A stretch of DNA of 64,000 nucleotides from Nocardioides lacusdianchii (GTDB lineage Bacteria > Actinomycetota > Actinomycetes > Propionibacteriales > Nocardioidaceae), in contig NZ_JADHZD010000001.1 of assembly GCF_020102855.1 (NCBI RefSeq), forward strand, positions 62,001-126,000, written 5' to 3'. This document shows positions 1-10,573 of the stretch, in pieces. Under the pieces are notes generated by a model. The model was not told where the DNA came from. It made no database searches and saw only the letters and a list, made by a program, of their open reading frames with translations. Position 1 is the first letter of the stretch, and every line of letters starts with the position of its first letter. The position numbers were made by a program, and so were the translations under genes.

Positions 1-374
1 GCGAGCAGCACGTGCTCACGCGTCTGCGGCATCGGGCCGTCGGTGGCGGCGACCACGAGGATCGCGCCGTCCATCTGAGCGGCACCGGTGATCATGTTCT
101 TGATGTAGTCCGCGTGACCCGGGCAGTCGACGTGCGCGTAGTGGCGCGCCTCGGTCTGGTACTCGACGTGCGCGATCGAGATCGTGATGCCGCGCTGGCG
201 CTCCTCGGGAGCCTTGTCGATCTGGTCGAAGGCCGAGGCCTCGTTCAGGTTCGGGTACTTGTCGTGCAACACCTTGGTGATCGCCGCGGTCAGCGTCGTC
301 TTGCCGTGGTCGATGTGACCGATCGTGCCGATGTTGACGTGCGGCTTGGTCCGCTCGAACTTCGCCTTAGCCAC
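1..374 (-). CDS. tuf: Elongation factor Tu, N-terminal part (runs off window edge)
   Basis: The first 124 codons of EF-Tu are present. EF-Tu is the GTPase that delivers aminoacyl-tRNA to the ribosome. The translation opens [19 protein letters not shown] and has the G1 loop GHIDHGKT (about residues 19-26), the switch I region with RGITI, and the G3 motif DCPGH near residue 81. The start is GTG at 374, preceded by a good AGGAGG ribosome binding site at a spacing of 6 bases. It is the last gene of the rpsL-rpsG-fusA-tuf order and lies 80 bases after fusA. The remaining two thirds of the gene lie outside the window. Confidence 0.98.
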   Translation of the reverse strand, partial: MAKAKFERTKPHVNIGTIGHIDHGKTTLTAAITKVLHDKYPNLNEASAFDQIDKAPEERQRGITISIAHVEYQTEARHYAHVDCPGHADYIKNMITGAAQMDGAILVVAATDGPMPQTREHVLL

Positions 375-454
375 TGGGGCTCCTCCTGGTTGGTTTGGTA
401 CTTGAACTCATGGGTGTGGGACGGGTGGTGCTGGACCGAGGGGTCCGGGTCGAG

Positions 455-2572
<2,118 letters not shown>

Positions 2573-2658
2573 TGTTGTGTCTCAGTCCCTCGAAGTAGTG
2601 GGGTTGTGGGAGTGGGAGGCCGCGGACCGCGCCGTGCGGGGACCGCAGCCTCCCGACC

Positions 2659-3129
2659 TCACCAGCGGTAGTGGGCGAAGGCCTTGTTGGACTCGGCCAT
2701 CTTGTGGGTGTCCTCGCGCTTCTTCACAGCGGCACCGAGGCCGTTGCTGGCGTCGAGGATCTCGTTCATCAGGCGCTCGGCCATCGTCTTCTCACGACGG
2801 TCGGCGGCGTAGCCCACGAGCCAGCGCAGGGCCAGCGTGGTGGAGCGGTTGGCCTTGACCTCGACGGGGACCTGGTAGGTCGCACCGCCGACGCGGCGGG
2901 ACTTGACCTCGATGGCCGGCTTGACGTTGTCGAGCGCGCGCTTGAGCGTGACGACCGGGTCGGTGCCGGTCTTCTCGCGGCAGCCCTCGAGGGCGGTGTA
3001 GACGATGCGCTGGGCAACAGCCTTCTTGCCGTCCTGGAGGACCTTGCTGACGAGCTGGGTGACCAGCTGCGAGCCGTAGACCGGGTCGGAGACGAGGGGG
3101 CGCTTCGGAGCGGGACCCTTGCGAGGCAT
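2659..3129 (-). CDS. rpsG: Small ribosomal subunit protein uS7
   Basis: This 156-residue S7 protein has the normal family length. S7 nucleates assembly of the 30S head and binds the 3' major domain of 16S rRNA. The N-terminus [20 protein letters not shown] and the internal [11 protein letters not shown] and RWL segments are typical of S7. Its ATG overlaps the rpsL stop by one base (TAATG), which points to translational coupling. It is followed by fusA. Confidence 0.98.
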   Translation of the reverse strand: MPRKGPAPKRPLVSDPVYGSQLVTQLVSKVLQDGKKAVAQRIVYTALEGCREKTGTDPVVTLKRALDNVKPAIEVKSRRVGGATYQVPVEVKANRSTTLALRWLVGYAADRREKTMAERLMNEILDASNGLGAAVKKREDTHKMAESNKAFAHYRW

Positions 3130-3500
3130 TACTTCTCCTTCTTCGCGCCGTAGCGGCTGCGGGCCTGCTTGCGGTTCTTGACACCCTGGGTGTCGAGCGT
3201 GCCGCGGATGATCTTGTAGCGGACTCCGGGAAGGTCCTTCACACGGCCGCCGCGCACGAGCACGATCGAGTGCTCCTGCAGGTTGTGACCGACACCCGGG
3301 ATGTAGGCGGTGACCTCGACGCCACTGCTCAGGCGCACGCGGGCGACCTTGCGGAGGGCGGAGTTCGGCTTCTTCGGGGTGGTCGTGTAGACGCGGGTGC
3401 AGACGCCACGGCGCTGCGGGGATCCCTTCAGGGCAGGCGTCTTGGACTTCGACACCTTGTCCTGGCGGCCCTTGCGGACCAGCTGGTTAATGGTGGGCAC
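3129..3500 (-). CDS. rpsL: Small ribosomal subunit protein uS12
   Basis: This 123-residue S12 protein sits in the decoding centre. The start is GTG at 3500, giving [12 protein letters not shown] after the initiator. A longer open frame upstream has no S12 character. A GAGGGA ribosome binding site lies about 8 bases upstream. The two streptomycin-determining loops, [11 protein letters not shown] and [12 protein letters not shown], carry the sensitive-type lysines. The stop overlaps the rpsG start. It is the first gene of the str operon and is preceded by a leader of about 176 bases. Confidence 0.97.
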   Translation of the reverse strand: MPTINQLVRKGRQDKVSKSKTPALKGSPQRRGVCTRVYTTTPKKPNSALRKVARVRLSSGVEVTAYIPGVGHNLQEHSIVLVRGGRVKDLPGVRYKIIRGTLDTQGVKNRKQARSRYGAKKEK

Positions 3501-3712
3501 CGGGTGGTTCCCTCTCTCTGTCTTCTCGTCACGGCCCGGCGAGGTGCCGGACTCGGATGTCGTGCGTTGCTGCGACGTGCCTTGTGCTGTGGAGCTGCTG
3601 CGCCGAGCCGGGCGCGGCACCTCGAGGGGCCGCGGCTCTGGGAGCATGCGCAGGGGTCTGGACGTGCCAGACACGAGGATTGAGGCTACTCGGGCGTGAC
3701 TGCCACGGTCAA
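3501..3712 (-). promoter_or_regulatory. Promoter and long structured leader of the str operon
   Basis: A -35 TTGACC (3712-3707) and a -10 TAGCCT (3688-3683), 18 bases apart, form a strong vegetative promoter. Its -35 overlaps the stop codon of the upstream MFS gene. The inferred start near 3676 leaves about 176 untranslated bases before rpsL. The leader has a small hairpin GTCTGG/CCAGAC near its 5' end (3656-3672) and a perfect 10-base inverted repeat, CGAGGTGCCG (3540-3549) with CGGCACCTCG (3615-3624). No ribosomal-protein leader family was recognised. Confidence 0.7.
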
Positions 3713-4989
3713 AACGCCGCAGGAGCCGGTTCCGCGAGCGGTGCGCCCGCCTCGGCGCCACGCTCGCGGCGCGCCTTCTCGAGCCGCAGGTACATGATGG
3801 CAGACACCCCCACGCCGAGGATCGTCATGAGGCCGCCGCCGAGCAGCGTCCACCGGGCGCCGTACTCGTGTCCGATCCACCCGATGATCGGGGCACCGAC
3901 GGGAGTGCCGCCCATGAAGATCATCAGGTAGAGCGCCATCACCCGGCCGCGGACGCCCGCGTCGGTGTTGAGCTGCATGTAGGTGTTGGCGCTCGTGATG
4001 AAGGTCAGCGCGGTGAGCCCCGTGACGGGCGCGAGGAGCGCGAAGGTGAGGTAGGACGGCATCAGCCCGGCCAGCATCACCGTCGCCCCGAAGGCGATCG
4101 CCGAGCCGACGACGAGGCGGTGGCGCACCTCGGCGCGGCGCGCAGCGAGCAGGGAGCCCGTGAGCGAGCCGACTGCGAGGAAGGTGCCGAGCAGCCCGAA
4201 CTCCTGCGGCCCCTTGCCGAAGACCTCGGTGGCCATCAGCGCCGAGGTGATCTGGAAGTTGAGCCCGAAGGTGCCCGCGAAGAAGACCATGCTCAGGACC
4301 AGCATCAGGTCGGGACGGGCACGGACGTAGGCCACGCCCTCCCGGATGGCGCCGGGACCCCGGTCGGCGGGCGCCGCGGCGTCGATCCGGGCCAGGTCGA
4401 GGTGGCGCAGCGACCAGATCGGGGCGGCGTACGACACCGCGTTGAGCAGGATGACCCACCCGGTCGCCACCGCTCCCCCGCCGAAGGCGGCGATCAGCAC
4501 GCCGGCCAGGCCGGGGCCGACGAGGCGGGCAGCGTTGAAGCTGGCGGAGTTGAGGCCCACCGCGTTGGTGAGGTCGACCGGGTCGACGAGCTCGGAGACG
4601 AAGGACTGGCGCGCGGGGGCGTCGAAGGCCGAAGCGCAGCCGAGCAGGAAGGCCAGGACGTAGACGTGCCAGACCTCGGCGGAGCCGGTGACGGCGAGCA
4701 GGCCGAGCGCGGCGGCGGGCAGCGCCATGCCGAGGTTGGTGAGCTGGAGCAGCCGCTGCTTGGGCATCCGGTCGGCGATGAGGCCGGCCACCGGCGTCAG
4801 CAGGAGGAACGGCAGGAACTGCAGGCCGGTCGTGATGCCGAGCGCCGTGGCGCCGGAGCCCACGGCGAGCTGGAGGACCAGCCAGTCCTGGGCGACGCGC
4901 TGCATCCAGGTGCCGGTGTTGGACACGACACCGCCGGCGGCGTAGCGGCGGTAGTTGGGGTTGGCGAGGGAGCGGAACGTGGGACTCGT
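3709..4989 (-). CDS. MFS drug/solute exporter (MFS_3/EntS-like), apparent ACG start
   Basis: A 12-helix major facilitator of the MFS_3 (enterobactin-exporter-like) group, probably a drug or small-molecule exporter in the cytoplasmic membrane. The segment [17 protein letters not shown] is the N-terminal family signature. The conserved lead-in [15 protein letters not shown] lies upstream of the first canonical start (GTG at 4926) in the same frame. No ATG, GTG or TTG exists there before an in-frame stop. An ACG at 4989-4987, five bases after GAGGAG, would give 426 residues; the GTG start would give 405 and lose the conserved N-terminus. The gene lies 16 bases after the MarR gene and is probably controlled by it. 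Confidence 0.85.
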   Translation of the reverse strand, partial: TSPTFRSLANPNYRRYAAGGVVSNTGTWMQRVAQDWLVLQLAVGSGATALGITTGLQFLPFLLLTPVAGLIADRMPKQRLLQLTNLGMALPAAALGLLAVTGSAEVWHVYVLAFLLGCASAFDAPARQSFVSELVDPVDLTNAVGLNSASFNAARLVGPGLAGVLIAAFGGGAVATGWVILLNAVSYAAPIWSLRHLDLARIDAAAPADRGPGAIREGVAYVRARPDLMLVLSMVFFAGTFGLNFQITSALMATEVFGKGPQEFGLLGTFLAVGSLTGSLLAARRAEVRHRLVVGSAIAFGATVMLAGLMPSYLTFALLAPVTGLTALTFITSANTYMQLNTDAGVRGRVMALYLMIFMGGTPVGAPIIGWIGHEYGARWTLLGGGLMTILGVGVSAIMYLRLEKARRERGAEAGAPLAEPAPAAF

Positions 4990-5005
4990 GATGACTCCTC
5001 GGTCG

Positions 5006-5467
5006 TCAGTCGGTCAGGGCAAGTCGGGCGAGGATCGGCGCGGCGTCGCGCAGGGTGGCCCGCTCGGCGGGGGTGAGCCCCGCGAGCTGCTGGGCCAGCC
5101 AGGCGTCGCGGCGCTGGCGGTCGGCCAGCACGGCCGCGCGGCCCGCGTCGGTGACGGCGACCACGACCTGGCGCCCGTCGGTCTCGTGCGCACGGCGTAC
5201 GACGTAGCCATCGGACTCCAGGCAGTTGACCGTGCGGGTCATCGACGGCGGCTGCACGCGCTCGGCGCGGGCCAGCTCGCCCACGGTCTGGTCGCCGAAC
5301 CGCACCAGCAGCCCCAGCACGACCATCTGCCCGATGCTCAGGTCGTTGTCCGGGTGGCGCTCGGTGGCGAGGCGGCGACGCAGGCGCATGACACCCGCCC
5401 GGAGCTCGGAGGCGAGCCCGGCGTGGGTGCGGAGGTCGGCGGTCGGCATGTCGTTAGCATAACTCAT
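5006..5467 (-). CDS. MarR-family transcriptional regulator
   Basis: A winged-helix regulator of about 153 residues. The central segment (LSIGQMVVLGLLVRFGDQTV, then RVQPPSMTRTVNCLE and a DGRQ wing) is typical of MarR. It probably represses itself and the adjacent MFS exporter 16 bases downstream. The start is uncertain. ATG at 5467 follows AGAGG at a very short spacing, ATG at 5449 has no ribosome binding site, and TTG at 5482 is also possible. A 7-base inverted repeat overlaps this start region and is the likely operator. Confidence 0.88.
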   Translation of the reverse strand: MSYANDMPTADLRTHAGLASELRAGVMRLRRRLATERHPDNDLSIGQMVVLGLLVRFGDQTVGELARAERVQPPSMTRTVNCLESDGYVVRRAHETDGRQVVVAVTDAGRAAVLADRQRRDAWLAQQLAGLTPAERATLRDAAPILARLALTD

Positions 5468-5480
5468 TACCTCTGCTAAC
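5453..5480. promoter_or_regulatory. Probable MarR operator (inverted repeat)
   Basis: GTTAGCA (5453-5459) and TGCTAAC (5474-5480) form a perfect 7-base inverted repeat with a 14-base centre. It lies across the start region of the MarR gene in an AT-richer patch. Its position fits autorepression. The ligand and the protein contact are inferred. Confidence 0.6.
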
Positions 5481-5507
5481 AATTCCTGCCGCAGGACCTC
5501 TACGCCC

Positions 5508-5601
5508 GTGAGAGATCCCCGGCTGACCGGTGATCCCTCACGTTGTCAGGCGTTGCAGAGGCCGACAACCTGTGGGATCACCGGCTGGCCGGGGATCCCA
5601 C
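5508..5601. repeat. Two related hairpins between marR and the NCS2 permease
   Basis: Hairpin 1 (5508-5541) has 15-base arms with 13 pairs around CTGA. Hairpin 2 (5572-5601) has 13-base arms with 12 pairs around CTGG. Both share the core GATCNCCGGCTG-CCGG-GATC, so they look like copies of one palindrome. A smaller inverted repeat (GTTGTC/GACAAC with GGC/GCC) lies between them. They sit between the 3' end of the permease gene and the divergently placed MarR start. They could act as terminators, although no T tract follows, or be a short repeat family. Confidence 0.6.
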
Positions 5602-5619
5602 AAGTGGTCGAGCGCCCGC

Positions 5620-7101
5620 TCAGGCGGTCAGCCAGGAGGTGATCGGCTCGATCGCGAAGTAGACGACGAAGAGCGCGGCGACGACCCACATCAAGGGGTG
5701 GACCTCCCGGACCTTGCCGACGACGAGCTTGATCAGGACGTACGCCAGGAAGCCGGCGCCGATGCCGACCGAGATCGAGTAGGTGAAGGGCATCAGCACG
5801 ATCGTCAGGAAGGCCGGAATGGCGATCTCGAGGTCGTCCCAGGCGATGCCCTTGACCTGCTGCATCATCAGGAAGCCGACCAGTACGAGCGCCGGGACGG
5901 CCGCCTCGGACGGGATCGCCTCCACGATCGGGGCGAAGAAGGTGGCCAGCAGGAACAGCAGCCCGGTCACCACCGAGGCGAGCCCGGTGCGCGCACCCTC
6001 CCCCACGCCGGAGGCGGACTCGATGTAGGAGGTGTTGGACGAGACGCCGGCCGCGCCGCCGGCCATCGCGGCGACCGAGTCCACGATCAGGATCCGCTGG
6101 GCGTTGGGCGGGATGCCCTCCTCGTCGTTCAGGCCGGCCTCCGCGCCGATCGCGGTCATCGTGCCCATGGTGTCGAAGAAGTCGGCCAGCAGGAGGGTGA
6201 AGGCGAGCAGGAGCGCGGCGAGCACGCCGACCGAGGAGAACGCGCCGAAGAGGTCGAACTGGCCCAGGGTGCCGAAGTCGGGCACGTCGACGACGCCGTT
6301 GAGCTCGGGGACGTTGAGCGACCAGTTGCCCGGGCCCTCCTCCGCGACCGAGCCGAGGTCGAGGACGGCCTGCAGCACGAACGCGAGCACCGCCGTGGCG
6401 ACGATCGAGATCAGGATCGCGCCGCGCACCTGGCGCACCCACAGGGCGATGATGAGCACGACGCCGACGGCGAAGACCAGCACCGGCCACCCGCTGAGCG
6501 TGCCGCCGTTGCCGAGCTGGACCGGAACGGTCGTCAGCGCGGCGTCGGGGATGCGGGTCACGAAGCCCGCGTCGACGAAGCCGATGAGGGCGATGAAGAG
6601 GCCGATGCCCACCGAGATCGCGATCTTCAGCTGCTGGGGCACCGCGTGGAAGACGGCCTTGCGGAAGCCCGTCAGCACGAGCACGAGGATGATGATGCCC
6701 TCGAGGACGATGAGGCCCATCGCGTCCTCCCACGTGGACCGGGTCGCGATGGCGTTCGCGACGAACGCGTTGAGGCCCAGGCCCGTGGCGAGCGCGAGCG
6801 GGAAGTTGGCGACCGTGCCCATCAGGATCGTCAGCACCCCTGCGACCAGCGCCGTGCCGGCCGCGATCACGGGCAGGTTCGACCCGTCCCCCGCGCCGCC
6901 GCCGAGGAAGGCGCCGGTCGAGTCGGGCACGAAGCCGAGGATGAGCGGGTTCAGCACGATGATGTAGGCCATCGTCAAGAAGGTGACGACGCCGCCGCGG
7001 ACCTCGCGGCCCACCGTCGATCCCCGTCGGCTGATGTCGAAGAACCCGTCGAGGCCGGAGGCCTTCGTGGACTGCGGTGAGGTCGTGGTCTCGTCGTTCA
7101 C
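5620..7101 (-). CDS. NCS2-family purine permease (AzgA/PbuG-like)
   Basis: This 493-residue membrane protein matches the guanine/hypoxanthine/adenine branch of nucleobase:cation symporter 2. Family features are the N-terminal FFDISRRGSTVGREVRGGVV followed by TFLTMAYIIVLNP, the loop FTLLLADFFDTMGT, and NTSYIESASGVGEGARTGL near residue 350. About 12 to 14 transmembrane helices are visible. It should import purine bases with protons. The start is GTG at 7101; the longer upstream reading frame is low-complexity and not family-like. It stands alone, divergent from the DUF2530 gene. Confidence 0.9.
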   Translation of the reverse strand: MNDETTTSPQSTKASGLDGFFDISRRGSTVGREVRGGVVTFLTMAYIIVLNPLILGFVPDSTGAFLGGGAGDGSNLPVIAAGTALVAGVLTILMGTVANFPLALATGLGLNAFVANAIATRSTWEDAMGLIVLEGIIILVLVLTGFRKAVFHAVPQQLKIAISVGIGLFIALIGFVDAGFVTRIPDAALTTVPVQLGNGGTLSGWPVLVFAVGVVLIIALWVRQVRGAILISIVATAVLAFVLQAVLDLGSVAEEGPGNWSLNVPELNGVVDVPDFGTLGQFDLFGAFSSVGVLAALLLAFTLLLADFFDTMGTMTAIGAEAGLNDEEGIPPNAQRILIVDSVAAMAGGAAGVSSNTSYIESASGVGEGARTGLASVVTGLLFLLATFFAPIVEAIPSEAAVPALVLVGFLMMQQVKGIAWDDLEIAIPAFLTIVLMPFTYSISVGIGAGFLAYVLIKLVVGKVREVHPLMWVVAALFVVYFAIEPITSWLTA

Positions 7102-7160
7102 GGGACGGCAGTCTGGCAGAACCGTGCTACGTCCGTGTTTCGTGCGGTCGCCCGCGTGTG

Positions 7161-7166
7161 TAGCGT
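7161..7166 (+). promoter_or_regulatory. -10 box for leaderless DUF2530 gene
   Basis: TAGCGT ends 6 bases before the GTG at 7173, so transcription should begin at or next to the start codon. No ribosome binding site is present. Confidence 0.6.
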
Positions 7167-7172
7167 GACGGC

Positions 7173-7463
7173 GTGGACCTGGGTGACGAGCAGCCGACGC
7201 AGCACGAGATCGGCAGCCGCACCTACATCGTGGCGCAGGTCGAGCCGCTCGACGTCGACGGCGTACGCACCACCGAGGTCGGCACCGCGCTCTGGCTGCT
7301 GGGCTTCCTGGCCCTCCTCCCCTTCTGGGGCACGCTCCAGGAGAACGGCCGCACGTGGTGGTTGTGGACCTGCCTGGCCGGCTTCGGCCTCGGCCTCTGC
7401 GGGCTGGAGTACTGCCGCCGGCGCCGCAAGGAGCGCGCAGCGCAGCAGGGTGCGGCCTCATGA
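7173..7463 (+). CDS. DUF2530 small membrane protein
   Basis: This 96-residue protein has the family's conserved EVGTALWLLGF segment, two predicted membrane helices (about residues 38-54 and 65-82) and a basic tail CRRRRK. The function of DUF2530 is unknown. GTG at 7173 is chosen because a TAGCGT box lies 6 bases upstream, indicating leaderless expression. Its TGA overlaps the ATG of the following methyltransferase, so the two are co-transcribed and probably coupled. Confidence 0.85.
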   Translation: MDLGDEQPTQHEIGSRTYIVAQVEPLDVDGVRTTEVGTALWLLGFLALLPFWGTLQENGRTWWLWTCLAGFGLGLCGLEYCRRRRKERAAQQGAAS

Positions 7464-8101
7464 ACCACCACCCGACCCGCTGGGAGCTCGCGGGCGAGGG
7501 CAACCGGGGCTACGGCGCGAAGTTCGCCCAGCTGGTGGCCGAGGGGTCCGACGTGGACGGCGAGGCCCGGCTGGCCGACGTGCTCGCCCCGCGCGGCGCG
7601 CGCATCCTCGACGTCGGCTCCGGCATGGGCCGGGTGGCCGCCGCCCTGCAGGCGCGGGGGCACCGGGTGGTCGCGGTCGAGCCCGACCCCGCCCTCGTCG
7701 AGCAGTCCCGCCGCACCTACCCCGACCTCGAGGTGCTCCGCTCCGACATCCTCGAGGCCGACCTGTCAGGACTGCGCGCGAGCGTGGACCTGGCCGTGCT
7801 CGTGGGCAACGTCATGGTCTTCGTCGCCGAGGGCACCGAGCAGGACGTCCTGCGCCGGGTGCGCCAGACGCTCGCACCGGGGGGCCGGGTGCTGGTGGGC
7901 TTCCACACCGTCGACGGGCCGGCCACCGCCCGCGACTACAGCCCCGACGAGTTCGCGGCCGACGCCACGGCCGCCGGGCTGCGCGTCGACCACCTCTTCG
8001 GCTCCTACGAGCTGCACCCGTCGTCGCCGGACTACGCCGTGTGGGTGCTGTCGCGCGACGAGGCGCCGGGCGCGCAGACGTCGTTCGGCCACGCGCTCTA
8101 G
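7460..8101 (+). CDS. Class I SAM-dependent methyltransferase
   Basis: A 213-residue Rossmann-type methyltransferase. Motif I is ILDVGSGMGRVAAAL (about residues 50-64), the acidic residue after strand 2 is in VVAVEPDPALV, and motif IV is in VDLAVLVGNVMVFV. The post-motif segment APGGRVLVGFHT is also typical. The substrate is unknown. The start ATG overlaps the DUF2530 stop. The best guess is a small-molecule methyltransferase; nothing nearby identifies the acceptor. Confidence 0.88.
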   Translation: MNHHPTRWELAGEGNRGYGAKFAQLVAEGSDVDGEARLADVLAPRGARILDVGSGMGRVAAALQARGHRVVAVEPDPALVEQSRRTYPDLEVLRSDILEADLSGLRASVDLAVLVGNVMVFVAEGTEQDVLRRVRQTLAPGGRVLVGFHTVDGPATARDYSPDEFAADATAAGLRVDHLFGSYELHPSSPDYAVWVLSRDEAPGAQTSFGHAL

Positions 8102-8120
8102 CCGGACAGCGCTGCCCGGG

Positions 8121-8160
8121 GAGACTTCGACGCGCTCACGGGACTTCGTTCCTCAATCAC
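8121..8160. repeat. Degenerate copy of a short palindromic repeat
   Basis: The minus strand of this stretch reads TTGAGGAACGAAGT, then CCGTGAGCGCGTCGAAGT, sharing the GAGGAACGA core and CGA-rich ends with the repeats at 31468-31508 and 32390-32430. It lies between the ends of two convergent genes. Family membership is inferred by eye. Confidence 0.4.
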
Positions 8161-8223
8161 GTCGCTTGCTCGATCTGGCCGCCCCCACGTCCCGACCTCC
8201 TTCGTCGGTCGTGACCGGGCGGC

Positions 8224-9018
8224 TCAGATCAGCTCGTACTCGTCGTCGGTGAGGGTGTCGAAGACGTGCTCGGGCATCGGCAGCGGCTGCTGCTTGCGGG
8301 CCAGCTTGACCTCGGAGTGGGCGCCGCAGCCGTGGTCGAGGCTGACGACCCGGCCGTCGTCGTTGGCGTTGCCGTTGGCGCAGACGCCGAAGGTCTCCGA
8401 GAGCGAGCCGCTGATCCGCACGAGGAACCCGCAGGACCAGCAGCTGTCCGGGGCGCTCTTGGCCAGCGGCGACTCGGGCCCGCCGGAGCCGGCGTACCAG
8501 CGCTCGGCGGCCATGTCGATGCCCTCGCGGCTCAGGGTGCGGACCCGGCCCAGGCCGAGGTCCTCGGCGACGCGGCGCACCTGCGCCTTGGCGTCGGCGT
8601 CCATGGGCGGGTCGAGCGGGTCGTCGCCGACGAGGTAGGTCGGGACGAGGCGGACGTCCTCGTCCTCGACGGGCAGGAGATCGCCGGGCGAGAGGTCGCC
8701 GGGCTGCAGCCGCTCCTTGTAGGGGACCCAGGCCGGCGCGACGATCGCGTCGTCGCCGGGGAGCAGCACGACCTCGTTGACGGTGAGGTCCTTGCCGCGC
8801 TTGGCCCGGGTCAGCGTGACCGACCAGTACCACCCGGGGTAGCCGGGGCGGACGCACGCGAACTGGTGGGTGACGATGCGCTCGCCCTCGGCGTGCGCGG
8901 CGAGGTGGTCGCCCACCTCGCCGGGTTCGGCGACCTCGAGGACCACCTCTCGGGCCAGGTCGACGGCCTTGGCGAGGGTGGCGTCGGGCTTGCCGGCACG
9001 GGTGGGGAGAGCGATCAC
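8224..9018 (-). CDS. DUF3027 protein with zinc-ribbon-like cysteines
   Basis: This 264-residue protein matches the actinobacterial DUF3027 family. The N-terminal domain includes VTHQFACVRPGYPGWYWSV and VNEVVLLPGDDAIVAPAWVP. Near the C-terminus CWSCG, a later C in FGVCANG and HGCGAHSE look like a metal-binding cluster. GTG at 9018 is chosen; reading further upstream gives low-complexity sequence. A weak CACAAT box 6 bases upstream allows leaderless expression. It is divergent from the MFS gene at 9110. The function is not known. Confidence 0.85.
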   Translation of the reverse strand: MIALPTRAGKPDATLAKAVDLAREVVLEVAEPGEVGDHLAAHAEGERIVTHQFACVRPGYPGWYWSVTLTRAKRGKDLTVNEVVLLPGDDAIVAPAWVPYKERLQPGDLSPGDLLPVEDEDVRLVPTYLVGDDPLDPPMDADAKAQVRRVAEDLGLGRVRTLSREGIDMAAERWYAGSGGPESPLAKSAPDSCWSCGFLVRISGSLSETFGVCANGNANDDGRVVSLDHGCGAHSEVKLARKQQPLPMPEHVFDTLTDDEYELI

Positions 9019-9109
9019 CTGCGCATTGTGGCAAACGCACGGCGGTCCTGTCCCCCCGGGGACGCGCACCGGGGCGTCTGCGCCCGCGGTGTCGGGTCCG
9101 TAGGCCAAG

Positions 9110-10549
9110 ATGGTGCCCGTGACCTCAGAGCGCCCCGACCCGTCCCCGGGGCCCCGGTCGCAGCCGTCGTCCCGGCCCCGGTCCGGGACCGCCCGCCGCT
9201 CGCTGTCGGGCGCCGCGCGTGGCGTCAGGGCCGCCGGCCGGGGTGCGCGGGTGGCGGGCCGCGGCGCGGGCACCGCCGGCCACTACGCCGTGTCCCAGGC
9301 GCGCCGCGCGGCGCGGGCCGAGGGCGCCGGTGACTCCGGGCTGTCGCGGCTGATCGAGCTGCACGCCTTCAACGCTGCAGGAGACGCCGCGGTGGCGATC
9401 TCGCTGGCCGGCACGCTGTTCTTCCAGGTCCCCACGGGGGAGGCGCGCGGGCAGGTCGCGCTCTTCCTCGGCCTGACCATGCTCCCGTTCGCGATCGTCG
9501 CGCCGCTGATCGGACCGTTCCTCGACCGGTTCAGCCACGGTCGCCGGTGGGCCGTCGGCGCCACCATGGCGATCCGGTGCTTCCTGTGCTGGGTCCTCGC
9601 GACTGCCGTCGTGACGGAGTCGGGGTGGTTGTTCCCCGCCGCGCTCGGGTGCCTGGTGGCCTCGAAGGCGTACGGCGTCACGCGGGCCGCCGCGGTCCCC
9701 CGCCTGCTGCCGCCGGACCTCACCCTCGTCAAGGCCAACGCCCGGGTCTCTCTGGCCGGCGTGGTGGGTGCCGGCATCTCGGCGCCGCTGGCGATCCTGG
9801 CCTCGACGTTCGGTCCCGAGTGGTCGCTGCGCTACGGCTTCGTGGTGTTCGTGCTCGCGACGATCTGGGCGATCCGGCTGCCGGACAAGGTCGACGCCAG
9901 CCAGGGCGAGGGCGAGCTCGTGCTCACCGGGGAGAGCGACACCTCGACCACCCGCCCGAGGGGGCGTCGCCCGCGCACCCGGATCCCGGCCGCGGTCGCC
10001 TTCGCGCTCCGCGCCAACTGCGGGCCCCGGTGGCTCTCGGGGTTCCTGACCATGTTCATGGCGTTCCTGCTGCGTGACAACCCGATCGGCGAGTGGAGAC
10101 CCGAGGTCCTGCTGGGCCTGGTCATCGGGGCGGCCGGGCTCGGCAACACCCTCGGCATCACGATCGGGTCGGTGCTCAAGCGACTCAACCCCGCGGTCAC
10201 GGTGGTGCTGGCACTCGTCGCCGACGTCGCGGTCGCCGCGCTCGCCGCCATGTTCTACGGGCTGGTCACGCTCGTGCTGCTGGGTCTCACCGCCGGACTG
10301 GCGCAGTCGCTGGCCAAGCTGTCGCTCGACTCCACGATCCAGCGCGACGTCCCCGGACGCATCCAGGCGAGCGCCTTCGCGCGCTCCGACACCACCCTCC
10401 AGCTGGCGTGGGTGATCGGCGGCTTCGTCGGGATCGCCATGCCCCTCATGCCGCAGCTCGGCCTCGGCATCGCCGCAGCCGTGCTCGGGGCGTGGGCGGC
10501 CTTCGTGCTGGTCAGTCGTCCCGGGTCGACCGCCCCGGCTCGCACCTGA
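9110..10549 (+). CDS. MFS transporter with disordered N-terminus
   Basis: A 479-residue major facilitator. The first 75 residues are Pro/Ser/Arg/Gly-rich and probably disordered. Then come about 12 membrane helices with the MFS loop LIGPFLDRFSHGRRWAVG. The central loop (about residues 265-300) is charged, with TRPRGRRPRTRIP. The substrate is unknown. ATG at 9110 is taken, but GTG at 9119 sits 7 bases after CAAGAT and may be the true leaderless start. It ends convergent with the cold-shock gene. Confidence 0.85.
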   Translation: MVPVTSERPDPSPGPRSQPSSRPRSGTARRSLSGAARGVRAAGRGARVAGRGAGTAGHYAVSQARRAARAEGAGDSGLSRLIELHAFNAAGDAAVAISLAGTLFFQVPTGEARGQVALFLGLTMLPFAIVAPLIGPFLDRFSHGRRWAVGATMAIRCFLCWVLATAVVTESGWLFPAALGCLVASKAYGVTRAAAVPRLLPPDLTLVKANARVSLAGVVGAGISAPLAILASTFGPEWSLRYGFVVFVLATIWAIRLPDKVDASQGEGELVLTGESDTSTTRPRGRRPRTRIPAAVAFALRANCGPRWLSGFLTMFMAFLLRDNPIGEWRPEVLLGLVIGAAGLGNTLGITIGSVLKRLNPAVTVVLALVADVAVAALAAMFYGLVTLVLLGLTAGLAQSLAKLSLDSTIQRDVPGRIQASAFARSDTTLQLAWVIGGFVGIAMPLMPQLGLGIAAAVLGAWAAFVLVSRPGSTAPART

Positions 10550-10573
10550 CGGCGTACGACTCCGGGTCGGGGC

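Noticed and set aside
3129..3761. N-terminally extended rpsL reading
   Set aside because: The extra 87 codons are not S12-like and lie in the leader and promoter. GTG at 3500 has a ribosome binding site and gives the normal length.
5530..7080. Long plus-strand frame opposite the NCS2 permease
   Set aside because: Extreme Asp/Arg/Glu/His composition with no domain; it is the antisense shadow of the permease.
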